A stretch of 49,197 nt of DNA from Richelia sp. UBA3308. Lineage in GTDB: Bacteria; Cyanobacteriota; Cyanobacteriia; Cyanobacteriales; Nostocaceae. The stretch covers positions 5,782 through 54,978 of the forward strand of contig DESS01000343.1 in assembly GCA_002361335.1 (NCBI GenBank), written 5' to 3'. The notes beneath the pieces were generated by a model, which was not told the DNA's origin, did not search any database, and was given only the letters and a program-made list of their open reading frames with translations. The first letter of the stretch is position 1. Each line of letters opens with the position of its first letter. Position numbers and translations under genes: made by a program. Positions 34,195 to 42,769 of this stretch are shown here, one piece after another.

Positions 34195-34743
34195 ATGTGG
34201 AAACGAATTTCAGTTACTTTATTTCTAGTATTTAGTTTGTGCTTGACTAATGTTGGTACAGCAGCAGCGGCTGCACTTAACAGCTATGTAGATTCAACCG
34301 ATGGCTATCAATTTTTATATCCCAATGGCTGGGTGGAAGTACCAATAAACAACGGTCCCGATGTTGTTTTTCATGATATAATCCAAACCACTGAAAACGT
34401 TTCCGTAGTCATCAGTCCGGTTCCATCAAATAAAACTTTAACTGAATTCGGTACCCCTACAGAAGTAGGATATAAGTTGGGAAAAAATGCTCTGGCTCCC
34501 GAAGGTTCCAATCGTAAAGCAGAATTAGTTAACGCCGAACAAAAAGTCGGCGAAGATGGTAAAACCTATTATTTATTAGAGTATTTAGTCAAATTTCCCA
34601 ACAGAAGAGAACGTCATAACCTTGCTAGCGTAGCCGTTAGCCGTGGTAAATTATTCACCTTCAACGCTTCGGTACCCCAAAGACGCTGGAATCGTATGAA
34701 AGGAATGATTCAAGATTCCGCAAGTTCTTTTAGTGTTTATTAA
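34195..34743 (+). CDS. PsbP-like protein CyanoP of photosystem II
   Basis: 182 residues. Signal peptide 1-26 (ISVTLFLVFSLCLTNVGTAA). The mature protein starts around LNSYVDSTDGYQFLYPNGWV, the hallmark of the PsbP fold. VVISPVPSNKTLTEFGTP and FTFNASVPQRRWNRMKG are also typical. Cyanobacterial PsbP is a lumenal, membrane-attached factor that helps photosystem II assembly. A Cys is present in the signal region (FSLC), but residue -1 is Leu, so the lipobox is poor and lipidation is uncertain. It is a single gene followed by repeats. The symbol is left open because both psbP2 and cyanoP are used. Confidence 0.9.
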   Translation: MWKRISVTLFLVFSLCLTNVGTAAAAALNSYVDSTDGYQFLYPNGWVEVPINNGPDVVFHDIIQTTENVSVVISPVPSNKTLTEFGTPTEVGYKLGKNALAPEGSNRKAELVNAEQKVGEDGKTYYLLEYLVKFPNRRERHNLASVAVSRGKLFTFNASVPQRRWNRMKGMIQDSASSFSVY

Positions 34744-34758
34744 ATTTACTAATTTCAT

Positions 34759-35000
34759 ATGGGGCATTGGGCATAGTTAAGAAAATTAATGCTTATAGCA
34801 ATTCTGGACCGAGGTTGCGCGGGCAGCGCCCACAGGCGGCCATCCTGGGGCTATGTCAACAAAGCCCGTCTGCACGGGCTTTCATCGGGGCGCATCTTTA
34901 TAAAGAAATTTTATTAAGACTCTTAACTACGGTGGTACTAGCTGTTGTCTCCTTGTCCCTTTGTCTCCTAGTCTCCCCATCCCCCATCCCCCCTTCTCCC
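34759..35000. repeat. Repeat cluster between cyanoP and maf
   Basis: GGGGCATTGGGCAT (34760-34773) is of the heptamer class. An 'aaagccc' hairpin has AAAGCCCGT (34861-34869), loop CTGC, ACGGGCTTT (34874-34882): a perfect 9-bp stem. GCATCTTTATAAAGAAAT follows and is shared with 14058-14075. Then comes a C-rich TCTCCTTGTCCC-type run (about 34945-35000), extending to just before the maf start. The hairpin could terminate cyanoP transcription. Confidence 0.7.
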
Positions 35001-35011
35001 TTTCTAAAAAT

Positions 35012-35608
35012 ATGGGTAATTCACCAACCTTTGTTTTAGCTTCTGCTTCAACTGCGCGTCGCCGTTTACTGCAATATGTGGGTATTCAACCTTTTGTTTG
35101 CCCCAGCAATTTTGATGAATCACAGATTCAACTTGAAAATCCAGCAGAATTAGTGGAAACTCTGGCTTTACGAAAAGCAGAAACTGTAGCGCCACACTTT
35201 CAATCGGCTTTAGTTATGGGTTGCGATTCTGTTTTGGCTATTAATGGTGAAATTCACGGTAAACCCGCTAATCAGGAAGAAGCCCGTCAACGCTGGCTGA
35301 TAATGCGGGGTAATTACGGCGAACTTTTTACTGGTCATGTTTTTGTTGATAATACGCAAAAACGTAATTTAGTCAAGCATGAAGTTACAAAAGTTTATTT
35401 TGCCACCCTTAGTGAAGCTGAAATCGATGCTTATGTTGCTACGGAAGAACCTTTAAAATGTGCTGGTGCTTTTGCTTTGGAAGGAAAAGGTTCGGTTTTT
35501 GTAGAAAAAATTGAAGGTTGTTACAGTAATGTAGTTGGTTTGAGTTTACCTTTGTTGCGGATAATGTTAACGGAAATTGGGTATTCTGTTACCGATTTTT
35601 GGAATTGA
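35012..35608 (+). CDS. maf: Maf-like nucleotide pyrophosphatase
   Basis: Hydrolyses non-canonical or modified nucleoside triphosphates to monophosphates; once described as a septum inhibitor. 198 residues from ATG 35012. FVLASASTARRRLLQYVG has the Maf S-x-RR substrate loop, VMGCDSVL the catalytic Asp, and GKPANQEEARQRWLIMRG the conserved K-P and R residues. The C-terminal GAFALEGKGSVFVEKIEG and YSNVVGLSLPLL are typical. The frame is open upstream to 34961, but that part is C-rich repeat sequence, so the ATG at 35012 is preferred. No Shine-Dalgarno is visible, probably because the repeat abuts the start. Confidence 0.93.
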   Translation: MGNSPTFVLASASTARRRLLQYVGIQPFVCPSNFDESQIQLENPAELVETLALRKAETVAPHFQSALVMGCDSVLAINGEIHGKPANQEEARQRWLIMRGNYGELFTGHVFVDNTQKRNLVKHEVTKVYFATLSEAEIDAYVATEEPLKCAGAFALEGKGSVFVEKIEGCYSNVVGLSLPLLRIMLTEIGYSVTDFWN

Positions 35609-35655
35609 GAAGAATACCTAGTACTCACAAGCCAAAATTGACTGGTGGAAAACAG

Positions 35656-35683
35656 TGAGTAGTGAGTAGTAAGTAGTGAGTAG
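35656..35683. repeat. Heptamer tandem repeat (TGAGTAG)x4
   Basis: Units at 35656, 35663, 35670 (TAAGTAG, one change) and 35677. Same STRR class as 38865-38899. It lies between maf and the oxidoreductase remnant. Confidence 0.8.
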
Positions 35684-35720
35684 AAAAAATATTACCAGGC
35701 AAAGTTTTCTTGGTTGAGTA

Positions 35721-35804
35721 CTAGGGCGTGTTGACAACTATTTTGCCCACTTGTTGATTAGATTCCATATAGCGATGGGCATCTGCAACTCGCTCAAGTG
35801 GGAA
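35721..35804 (-). pseudogene. C-terminal tail of a quinone oxidoreductase (zinc-less MDR family)
   Basis: On the minus strand the last 28 codons read FPLERVADAHRYMESNQQVG, then KIVVNTP and a stop (TAG, 35721-35723). This is the standard C-terminus of NADPH:quinone oxidoreductase/alcohol dehydrogenase-like proteins (V..AH..ME.....GKIV). The other ~300 residues are missing. The match breaks off at about 35804, where a LysR-family coding sequence on the other strand begins. It is a fragment, not a gene. Confidence 0.75.
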
Positions 35805-36358
35805 TATCTCTTGATGATAAAGATGTGGACTTAGTTGAGTCGGGTATTGATGTGGCAATCCGGGTAGCAGCTTTGGCTGATAGTGCTAATCTAATGGCGA
35901 GAAGATTGTTTGTCGATCCGTTAGTTACTTGTGCCACTCCTGAATATTTAGATTTTTATGGACGGCCACAACATCCCTCGGAGTTAGAACAACATAACTG
36001 TTTAAACTTCCGCAATCGAAAAACCGGTCGTTTGATGCCTTGGTTTTTTACCATTAATGGTCAAGTTGAACGCAGAATTTTTCAAGGTAGATTAACTATT
36101 GATGATGGGGAAGCAGTGGGACAAACTGCGATGTTGGGAATGGGAATTAGTCAGATGCCCGGTTTTATGGCGATCAATGCTCTGCAAGAAGGAATTTTAG
36201 AAGAGATTTTAGTTAATTTTAGACCGCCAGAAGTACCTTTTACTGCACTTTATTTAGATAGAAGGTTGGTTTCTCCACGTATTCAAACTTTTATTGATTT
36301 TATGGCCAAACAAGGAAGTGGTTGGGATAAATATATTGGTGAGTATGAAAAGTCCTAA
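35798..36358 (+). pseudogene. LysR-type regulator lacking its DNA-binding domain
   Basis: 186 codons encode only the effector-binding part of a LysR regulator. DKDVDLVESGIDVAIRVAAL, CATPEYLDFYGRPQHPSELE, HNCLNFRNRKTGRLMPW and ISQMPGFMAINALQEGILEE are all typical of residues ~120-300 of LysR proteins. The N-terminal winged helix (~60 residues) and linker are absent, and sequence upstream of 35798 belongs to the oxidoreductase tail on the opposite strand. The GTG at 35798 has no ribosome site. A LysR protein cannot bind DNA without the helix-turn-helix, so I treat it as a pseudogene. The remaining frame is intact, so the deletion may be recent. Confidence 0.82.
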
Positions 36359-36392
36359 AATAATTTGAGAATTTGCAATTTTAAATTAAAAA

Positions 36393-37547
36393 ATGCTTCC
36401 TATCATTTCTACAATCCCTCTGCGTCAAATGGCTTCGGGGGATATTTTATCGCTACAAGTTTACAAGTTTATCGGTGCTAATTCTGGGAAAAAAGTTTAC
36501 ATCCAATCTAATCTTCATGGTGCGGAAATTGTGGGGAATGCTGTGATTCACCAGTTGATTGAGTTTTTATGGACTTTAGATAATACTGATTTGATTGGAG
36601 AAATTTGGCTACTTCCGGTTTGTAATCCCATGGGAACTAATCAACGTTCTCATCATTTTTCTTCTGGTAGATACTGTGTTTATGAAGCGAAAGATTGGAA
36701 TCGCATTTTCTGGGATTATGAGAAGCATATTTCTAAAACTAGTAGTGATGGTGAAAATCAATTATTAGCATTCGCTCAATCTCAGCTTGATTTGGATTTA
36801 GAGGAGATTAGAAGCAATTTCCTCAATACAATTAAGCAAGAATTTCTCAAGCTATCGGATAAGATTAACTCTGCTAGTGGAGTTCCTTTTACTGAAAAGT
36901 TTTGCTACAAGTTGCAATCTCTAAGTTTAGATGCAGACTATTTAATTGATATCCACAGTTCAACAAATCAAGGTTTAAATTATCTTTACTACTTTCACAA
37001 TCGAGAGGAAAGCGCTAAATATTTTCTACTGAATTTTGGCATTTTATTAGATGAGTATGACGGAAATGCTTTTGACGAAGCTTTTATTAAACCTTGGTTA
37101 GCACTTGAAAAATGTTTCTTGCAGTTAGGTAGAACGCTAAAATTTGATGTAGAAGCTTGGACACTCGAACTTGGTAGGGGAATAGAAATGATTCCCAATT
37201 CAGTTACCAAAGGTGTTCAAGGCGTGAAAAATTATTTAAAACAAAAGGGTGTGTTATCCTCAAACTTTAAATTAGATGATTTACCACACAAAAATAATCA
37301 AATTAGTTTCAAAGCTAGAAGTAAAGTTACAAAATATTACGCACCGCTAGGGGGAATGATTCAATCAAGAGTTGCACTTGGCACAGAAGTAAAAGCAGGA
37401 GAACAGCTTTATCAAATTCTGAGTTTTAATAAACAAGGTAAATTACCTACAACGATAGATATTTTTGCGACTTTTGATGGATTCGTGTACGATATTTCTG
37501 TAAATCAAGCAGTAAATGAAGGTGAGTTTGTACTCTCGATTATCTAA
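36393..37547 (+). CDS. Succinylglutamate desuccinylase/aspartoacylase family protein
   Basis: 384 residues, an M14-like zinc hydrolase that would cleave an N-acyl amino acid or similar amide. Zinc ligands are His42 and Glu45 in SNLHGAEIVGNA, and His188 in YLIDIHSST. WLLPVCNPMGTNQRSHHF carries the conserved N-P-x-G region with Arg for substrate carboxylate, and AWTLELGRG holds the likely catalytic Glu. A C-terminal beta-barrel domain (about 300-384, PLGGMIQSRVALGTEVKAGE) resembles those of the family. ATG 36393 lies 34 bp after the LysR fragment. Substrate is unknown, as for most cyanobacterial members. Confidence 0.88.
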   Translation: MLPIISTIPLRQMASGDILSLQVYKFIGANSGKKVYIQSNLHGAEIVGNAVIHQLIEFLWTLDNTDLIGEIWLLPVCNPMGTNQRSHHFSSGRYCVYEAKDWNRIFWDYEKHISKTSSDGENQLLAFAQSQLDLDLEEIRSNFLNTIKQEFLKLSDKINSASGVPFTEKFCYKLQSLSLDADYLIDIHSSTNQGLNYLYYFHNREESAKYFLLNFGILLDEYDGNAFDEAFIKPWLALEKCFLQLGRTLKFDVEAWTLELGRGIEMIPNSVTKGVQGVKNYLKQKGVLSSNFKLDDLPHKNNQISFKARSKVTKYYAPLGGMIQSRVALGTEVKAGEQLYQILSFNKQGKLPTTIDIFATFDGFVYDISVNQAVNEGEFVLSII

Positions 37548-37858
37548 TATAGTAAATAGGAAATAGGAAATGGGCTATAGAGAATAGGGCATACTAAAAA
37601 GTTAGGAGTTAAGAATTAGGAGTTAATCAAAATTATCTATCCTGCGCCACTTGCACTACTGTGAGAATCATAGGCGAGCAGTGGCTGTTATTCTTGCTCA
37701 CCATCTGATTAGTTTTCATTTTCCATTCCCGGTAAATGTTATTCAAAGAAGGAAATCATTAATAATTAGTAATTGCTATATGCCCGCATCGCTTTCGCGG
37801 TGATTGATAACTGATAATTGATAATTGATAATTGATAATTAATAATTGATTAAAAAAA
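37548..37858. repeat. Short-repeat region upstream of era
   Basis: 311 bp with no gene. It contains GGAAATAGGAAATGGG and GTTAGGAGTTAAGAATTAGGAGTTA direct repeats (about 37557-37626), and a heptamer array (GATAATT)x5 at 37813-37847 with one variant unit. The array ends 11 bp before the era GTG, so, as at clpB, a heptamer array sits where the ribosome site would be. Confidence 0.75.
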
Positions 37859-38815
37859 GTGACTAGTATTCAAGATGACATCTCTTCTCTTTCAGGAGAA
37901 GTTTTGATTCCACAGGTTCCTCCCGAATTCAAGTCGGGTTTTATCGGGATTATCGGTCGTCCGAATGTCGGTAAATCTACTTTGATGAATCAATTGGTTG
38001 GTCAAAAAATTGCTATTACTTCACCAGTAGCCCAAACTACGCGGAATCGACTGCGTGGTATTTTAACTACACCCGAAGCACAATTGATTTTTGTAGATAC
38101 GCCGGGAATTCATAAACCCCATCATCAGTTGGGGGAAGTTTTGGTAAAAAATGCTAAAATTGCCATCGAATCAGTGGATGTGGTGCTATTTGTAGTGGAT
38201 GGTAGCACGACTTGCGGTGCTGGCGATCGCTATATTGGTTCATTACTTGAGCGTACCAGCACGCCGGTAATTTTAGGTATCAACAAAATTGATAGTCAAC
38301 CTTCAGATTCTGGGTTGATAGATGAAAGTTATCTGGAATTAGCGCAGTCTGGGCAATGGGAAACCACAAGATTTTCTGCTAAAACTAGGGATGGATTGCT
38401 TGAAGTCCAAAATTTACTAATAGAACATTTAGAAACAGGACCATTATATTATCCACCGGATTTAGTTACTGACCAACCGGAACGTTTTATTATGGGTGAA
38501 TTAATAAGAGAGCAGATTTTGCTGTTGACTCGTGAAGAAGTTCCCCATTCAGTTGCGATCGCCATTGATAAAGTAGAAGAAACACCTACAATTACCCGCG
38601 TGCTGGCGACAATAAATGTTGAACGAGATTCTCAAAAAGGTATTTTAATTGGAAAAGGCGGGGGAATGCTTAAATCTATTGGAAGTGCTGCAAGACAACA
38701 AATTCAAAAGTTAATTGCAGGCAAAGTTTATTTAGAATTATTCGTCAGAGTACAAGCAAAATGGCGACATTCCCGAGTTCGTTTGGCGGAGTTGGGATAT
38801 CGGGTGGAAGAGTAA
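37859..38815 (+). CDS. era: GTPase Era
   Basis: Essential GTPase that binds 16S rRNA and helps assemble the 30S subunit. 318 residues. G1 GRPNVGKST (33-41), G2 around ITSPVAQTTRNRLRGI, G3 DTPGI (80-84), G4 NKID (142-145), then a KH RNA-binding domain with GILIGKGGGMLKSIGSAARQ and the final VRVQAKWRHSRVRLAELGY. The N-terminus is about 25 residues longer than in E. coli, usual for cyanobacteria. Start GTG 37859; the region just upstream is a heptamer repeat and no Shine-Dalgarno is visible. A 1.25-kb repeat-rich gap follows. Confidence 0.95.
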   Translation: MTSIQDDISSLSGEVLIPQVPPEFKSGFIGIIGRPNVGKSTLMNQLVGQKIAITSPVAQTTRNRLRGILTTPEAQLIFVDTPGIHKPHHQLGEVLVKNAKIAIESVDVVLFVVDGSTTCGAGDRYIGSLLERTSTPVILGINKIDSQPSDSGLIDESYLELAQSGQWETTRFSAKTRDGLLEVQNLLIEHLETGPLYYPPDLVTDQPERFIMGELIREQILLLTREEVPHSVAIAIDKVEETPTITRVLATINVERDSQKGILIGKGGGMLKSIGSAARQQIQKLIAGKVYLELFVRVQAKWRHSRVRLAELGYRVEE

Positions 38816-38827
38816 TTGGGAGTTATG

Positions 38828-38899
38828 TCATGTCCGGTTAAACAGTTATCATATCTGTGGGGGTTGAGTAATGAGTAATGAGTAATGAGTAATGAGTAA
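38828..38899. repeat. 37-bp conserved element plus heptamer array after era
   Basis: A 37-bp sequence (38828-38864; begins TCATGTCCGGTTAAAC, ends ATCTGTGGGGGT) is repeated exactly at 49138-49174. At both places it starts within 15 bp of a stop codon of a plus-strand gene and is followed by GAGTAAY heptamers: here (TGAGTAA)x5 at 38865-38899. The core CAGTTATCATATCTG is an imperfect palindrome. Confidence 0.85.
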
Positions 38900-40065
38900 T
38901 AGGTAATAACCGCCATCTTTTCTATTGGTTTATATAGTAAGTAATTAGCCGAACTTGATGTTAGTAACGCCCCTGGAGGGGGAAGTCAACACTCAAAAGT
39001 ATCAAGGTAATAAGTATTAAACCCCTCGCTACAAATTAAATGAACACTCGCAAATAAAAAAGCTAGTTTTTACAAGGGTTTCGACTAGTGTTTTTTTTTA
39101 GCAGCCCCCATGCCCTATTGCGTTCGGCCCATGCCCGTAGGGCTTATCGCTGTGAATAATTCTTGGACAACCTCCCTTTTCTTGGGTTTCACAGATTGAT
39201 TTTCAACCAATGCTAATTGATATTTGGAGAGAATAGTTTCTAATACAAGGGATTATCTCAAACATTCCTAAAGTCTCCCCAATACAAAAACTCCTTCCCA
39301 TAATCAAAACTTTTCTAACAAAGTACAATTTATAAAATTTCTATATTCATATTCCTTCATAAACTCGTTACTCAACTTTACACAAAAAATTTTATTGACA
39401 GTATTCTCAATAAACTCATGAGATTACAAGCGATTGTGGTGTAATATGGGTTTTGTATGCTTAGGGAAGCAGTTTATTCAATTTTTAACAGTTTGATGAT
39501 TTAACCGTCTGTAAAACATTAATTAGCTTGATATTTACATTATTCTCGTACTACAAATCAGATAAAATCGTCAAAAGCCTTAAAGTAAATTATAAAGCAA
39601 TGTAAATTTTGATGTGATTAAAGGTACTAAAAATAGCCTGTTCATATACTGATATTGACAATAAAACCGTTTTATTATTAGTTAGGAGCGCCCCAGGAAG
39701 GGGAAGTCAAGAGTCAAAAGTCAAAAGTCAAAATTCAAAATTCAAAATTCAAAAGTCAACACTCAAAAGTATCAAGGTAATAAATATCAAGGTAATAAGT
39801 ATTAAATCCCCTCGCTACAAATGTAATAAACACCCTCGATAATAAAGCCAGTATTTACAAAGGGTTTCCGCTAATTTTTCTAAAAAGTTCGGAGTTTATA
39901 ATTAATTATATTATTTAACGTGAAAGATAATCCGTAATAATACATATAAATAATGTAGAGACGTTGCAGTGCAACGTCTCAAAAATATCACATCATCAAT
40001 TGATACTTTGATTCAGGAATGTCTCTTGAATAGGAGAAATATTTACAACTCCTATTTAACATTAT
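38900..40065. other. Repeat-rich intergenic region between era and the symporter
   Basis: No gene seen. A ~140-bp repeat occurs twice in direct orientation: copy A about 38960-39100, copy B about 39678-39880. Both start with GCCCC..GGA..GGGGAAGTCAA and continue through AAAAGTATCAAGGTAATAAG and CCCTCGCTACAAAT to AAGGGTTTC. Copy B has an inserted heptamer run (TCAAAAG/TCAAAAT, about 39712-39755). The 23-bp GCCCATGCCCGTAGGGC repeat is at 39127-39149, and a palindrome GAGACGTTG-CAGTG-CAACGTCTC is at 39958-39980. Between them, 39150-39660 is AT-rich with nothing recognised. Confidence 0.6.
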
Positions 40066-41811
40066 TTAAACAGGAGGCTTATCTTTAGGATGGATAGTAT
40101 TTTTGTTCGCCTCTTCTTTGTTGATTAATTCTGAATCAACAGTTGCAAATGAAGTGCCTTCTTCCACAACGGGGCTGCGTAAGTCTTCTACTAAGGCTTG
40201 TATTTCTGGTGGTGGTGGTGGTGTTAAACGGGAAACTATTAAGGTTACGATTAAATTAATCACCATTCCTACTGTACCGATACCTTCAGCTGAAATATTG
40301 AAAAACCAAGTGGGCATTCCGGCAAATTTCACGCCGATAATGTAGGTGGTGGTAAACATTAAGCCGGTTAACATTCCGGCGATCGCACCTTCTCTGTTGG
40401 TACGTTTGTCAAAGATTCCTAAAAATATCGCTGGGAAGAAGCTAGCTGCGGCTAAACCGAAGGCGAATGCTACAACCTGCGCTACAAATCCCGGTGGATT
40501 TACACCAAAGTATCCGGCTACTACAATGGCAAAACCTACCATGATTCTGCCGACGAATACCCGCCTAGTTTCTGATGCGTGGGGGTTGATCATTCGGTAG
40601 TAAACGTCATGAGCGATGGAACTGGAAATTACTAGTAATAAACCTGATGCTGTAGATAAAGCTGCTGCTAAACCACCGGCGGCTACTAAGGCAATTACCC
40701 AAGGAGCAAGTTTGGCGACTTCTGGGGTAGAAAGTACGATAATATCTCGATCGATTTTGATTTCGTTGGTTGTTTCTTCTGGGGTTAACTGCAATCTGCC
40801 ATCGCCGTTTTTATCATCAAAAGCTAATAATCCCGTACTTTCCCATTTTGTTGCCCAATCTAACTGTTGTACTTCCGTTACTGTTTTATTGTGTAATGAA
40901 TCAATTAAGTTGTAACGGGCAAACATGGAAAGGGCGGGGGCTGTTGTATAAAGTATGGCAATTAATAACAATGCCCAACCAGCAGAATAACGGGCAGCGC
41001 GGACGTTAGGAACGGTGTAAAATCTGACAATTACGTGGGGTAATCCTGCTGTTCCTACCATTAAAGCGATAGTAATGAACAGCACATCCAACATGGTTTT
41101 GTTGGCGAATGGCTTGGTATATTCTTGAAAACCTAAGTCAACTTGAATTGCATTTAGTTTATCGGCAATATCGCTGAAGGTAAATGCAAATTGAGGAATT
41201 GGATTTCCTGTAAGATAAACCGCGATCGCGATGGCAGGAATAAGATAGGCAATAATTAACACACAATATTGAGCTACTTGAGTCCAAGTGATGCCCTTCA
41301 TGCCTCCCAACACGGCGAAAAAGCCGACTATTATCATACCGATAACTACACCAGTATTGATATCGACTTGCAAAAAGCGGCTGAAAACGATACCAACACC
41401 CCGCATTTGTCCAGCAACATAAGTTAGCGAAACAAAGATAGCGGCTATGACAGCAACCAATCTAGCGAATTGGGAATAATAGCGATCGCCAACAAAATCG
41501 GGGACTGTATATTTACCAAATTTTCTCAAGTATGGAGCTAATAGTAATGCTAATAGTACATAACCACCAGTCCATCCCATTAAGTAAATTGAACCATCAT
41601 AACCCATGAAAGAAATTAATCCTGCCATGGAAATAAACGAAGCAGCCGACATCCAATCAGCGGCGGTAGCAGCACCGTTAGCGAGGGAAGGAACACCTTG
41701 TCCAGCGACGAAAAACTCTTTACTATCTTTTACACGAGACTGCCAACCAATATAAATGTAAAGTAAAAAAGAAATGCCGACAAATAAAATCGTCCAAATT
41801 TCAACTGACAT
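40066..41811 (-). CDS. Sodium:solute symporter, VC_2705-type large subunit (acetate-permease-like)
   Basis: 581 residues, SSS family transporter with about 13 membrane spans. KEFFVAGQGVPSLANGAATA, ADWMSAASFISMAGLISFMG and YVAGQMRGVGIVFSRFL are signatures of the ActP-like branch. It contains a family-typical loop DKNGDGRLQLTPE (333-345) resembling an EF-hand, so this is not a novelty. The tail is polar. Together with the next gene it matches the two-component TIGR03648/TIGR03647 pair. The solute is probably a small organic acid such as acetate, by analogy; not proven. Its ribosome site AGGTAGGG overlaps the stop of the small-subunit gene, so the two are probably translationally coupled. Confidence 0.9.
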   Translation of the reverse strand: MSVEIWTILFVGISFLLYIYIGWQSRVKDSKEFFVAGQGVPSLANGAATAADWMSAASFISMAGLISFMGYDGSIYLMGWTGGYVLLALLLAPYLRKFGKYTVPDFVGDRYYSQFARLVAVIAAIFVSLTYVAGQMRGVGIVFSRFLQVDINTGVVIGMIIVGFFAVLGGMKGITWTQVAQYCVLIIAYLIPAIAIAVYLTGNPIPQFAFTFSDIADKLNAIQVDLGFQEYTKPFANKTMLDVLFITIALMVGTAGLPHVIVRFYTVPNVRAARYSAGWALLLIAILYTTAPALSMFARYNLIDSLHNKTVTEVQQLDWATKWESTGLLAFDDKNGDGRLQLTPEETTNEIKIDRDIIVLSTPEVAKLAPWVIALVAAGGLAAALSTASGLLLVISSSIAHDVYYRMINPHASETRRVFVGRIMVGFAIVVAGYFGVNPPGFVAQVVAFAFGLAAASFFPAIFLGIFDKRTNREGAIAGMLTGLMFTTTYIIGVKFAGMPTWFFNISAEGIGTVGMVINLIVTLIVSRLTPPPPPEIQALVEDLRSPVVEEGTSFATVDSELINKEEANKNTIHPKDKPPV

Positions 41812-41819
41812 GGTTTTCC

Positions 41820-42086
41820 CTACCTTCTAATATTATGTTGGCGATCTAATTTATCCATTTGCACGGCATAAATAAAAATTAAGGCTACAAATATTAGGAT
41901 TGAGCCTTGCTGTGCCATCCAAAAGCCAAAAGGTACCCCGAAAAAACGGATTGTATTCAAAGGTTCAACTAGCAAGATACTAAATACTAGGGAAACCAAA
42001 CCCCAAACTATTAAAAGATTACGAATCAAAGCAGTATTTTTCCGCCAATAAGCGCGGTGGTTTTCGTTATTCATTTTTTTCACCAT
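41820..42086 (-). CDS. DUF4212 small subunit of the sodium/solute symporter
   Basis: 88 residues with two membrane helices (about 22-41 and 56-75: IRNLLIVWGLVSLVFSILLV and GSILIFVALIFIYAVQM). HRAYWRKN before the first helix, and FFGVPFGFWMAQQGSI between the helices, are the family signature (TIGR03647/DUF4212). The partner large subunit begins 8 nt after its stop, an arrangement found wherever this pair occurs. The start could be ATG 42086 or ATG 42074; GGTGA before the second gives it some support. Its exact role in transport is unknown. Confidence 0.9.
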   Translation of the reverse strand: MVKKMNNENHRAYWRKNTALIRNLLIVWGLVSLVFSILLVEPLNTIRFFGVPFGFWMAQQGSILIFVALIFIYAVQMDKLDRQHNIRR

Positions 42087-42769
42087 TAATGCATCGAAAT
42101 CATATCAGCAAAGTGGGTGTTTAATGAAAGTGTGTGGTGATACCAACAATATTTTTAACGATAGTTAAAAGTTTTATTAAGCTGTACAAGAAATGTGAGT
42201 GCGTCTTTGTACTCATAAAAATCATTTTATCGGAATGGTTGGTTCCAGTACGATCACCTACCAGCCATTTGAATTGATTTTAATGTGAGTTGATTTTTTT
42301 ACCGATGAAGGGAAACATTCGTAATTAATAATTCATAATTCATAATTCCGCCCTGCCTGAATTACTAATTATAAATTATGACCCAGAGAAAATCCTTGAT
42401 AGTTTGAGGAATTTTAAAGGTAATAATAATGCAATCAGGGTTAGGGCAAACCCCCCTCGAAGTGACAATCGTGTAAGTGCTGATTTTTTTATTTTTTTTT
42501 TGATTAAGTATTTAACTATAGGAATCCTACTTGAAAATTTAACAAAATTAACTCGTTCGTAATTCTCTATCATTCTCTAGCCTGCTTACACAAATACAGC
42601 ACTTTGCTTTTAATACACTACTATATTTTAAAACTCTTGTGGTACGGGCAGAGAAGGCCCGTAAGAATGTACCGATCCCTCATATGAAATATGTTGTAAT
42701 TATGGCTGCGCCACGGTGCGGCTTCCAAAAATAAAACCGGATTCCTATATAAGATGCTGTTCGATGAAT
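42087..42769. other. Upstream region of the symporter operon, with a MITE-like element
   Basis: 683 bp. The symporter promoter should lie near 42087-42250 on the minus strand; no boxes were assigned. A short ATTCATA heptamer repeat sits near 42325-42345. A C-rich stretch (42449-42457) and a T-run (42482-42501) are seen. The MITE-like element at 42595-42698 fills part of the left portion. I see no gene; a minus-strand frame at 42376-42573 has no support. Confidence 0.4.
42595..42698. mobile_element. MITE-like element (reverse copy)
   Basis: TACAGCA (42595-42601) at one end and TGTTGTA (42692-42698; one mismatch to TGCTGTA) at the other. The inner stem ACGGGC (42644-42649)/GCCCGT (42657-42662) is perfect. 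CTTGTGGTACGGGC and AAGAATGTACCGA are shared with the other copies in reverse orientation. Confidence 0.6.

Noticed and set aside
39395..39425. TTGACA (39395-39400) as a promoter
   Set aside because: No acceptable -10 box at 16-18 bp and no gene downstream within reach on that strand.
40773..40815. EF-hand-like loop DKNGDGRLQL in the sodium symporter as a novel fusion
   Set aside because: As I recall, the VC_2705 family has the same loop, so it is a family feature.
42376..42573. Minus-strand frame of 65 codons
   Set aside because: Chance frame in an A/T-rich gap, with no ribosome site.
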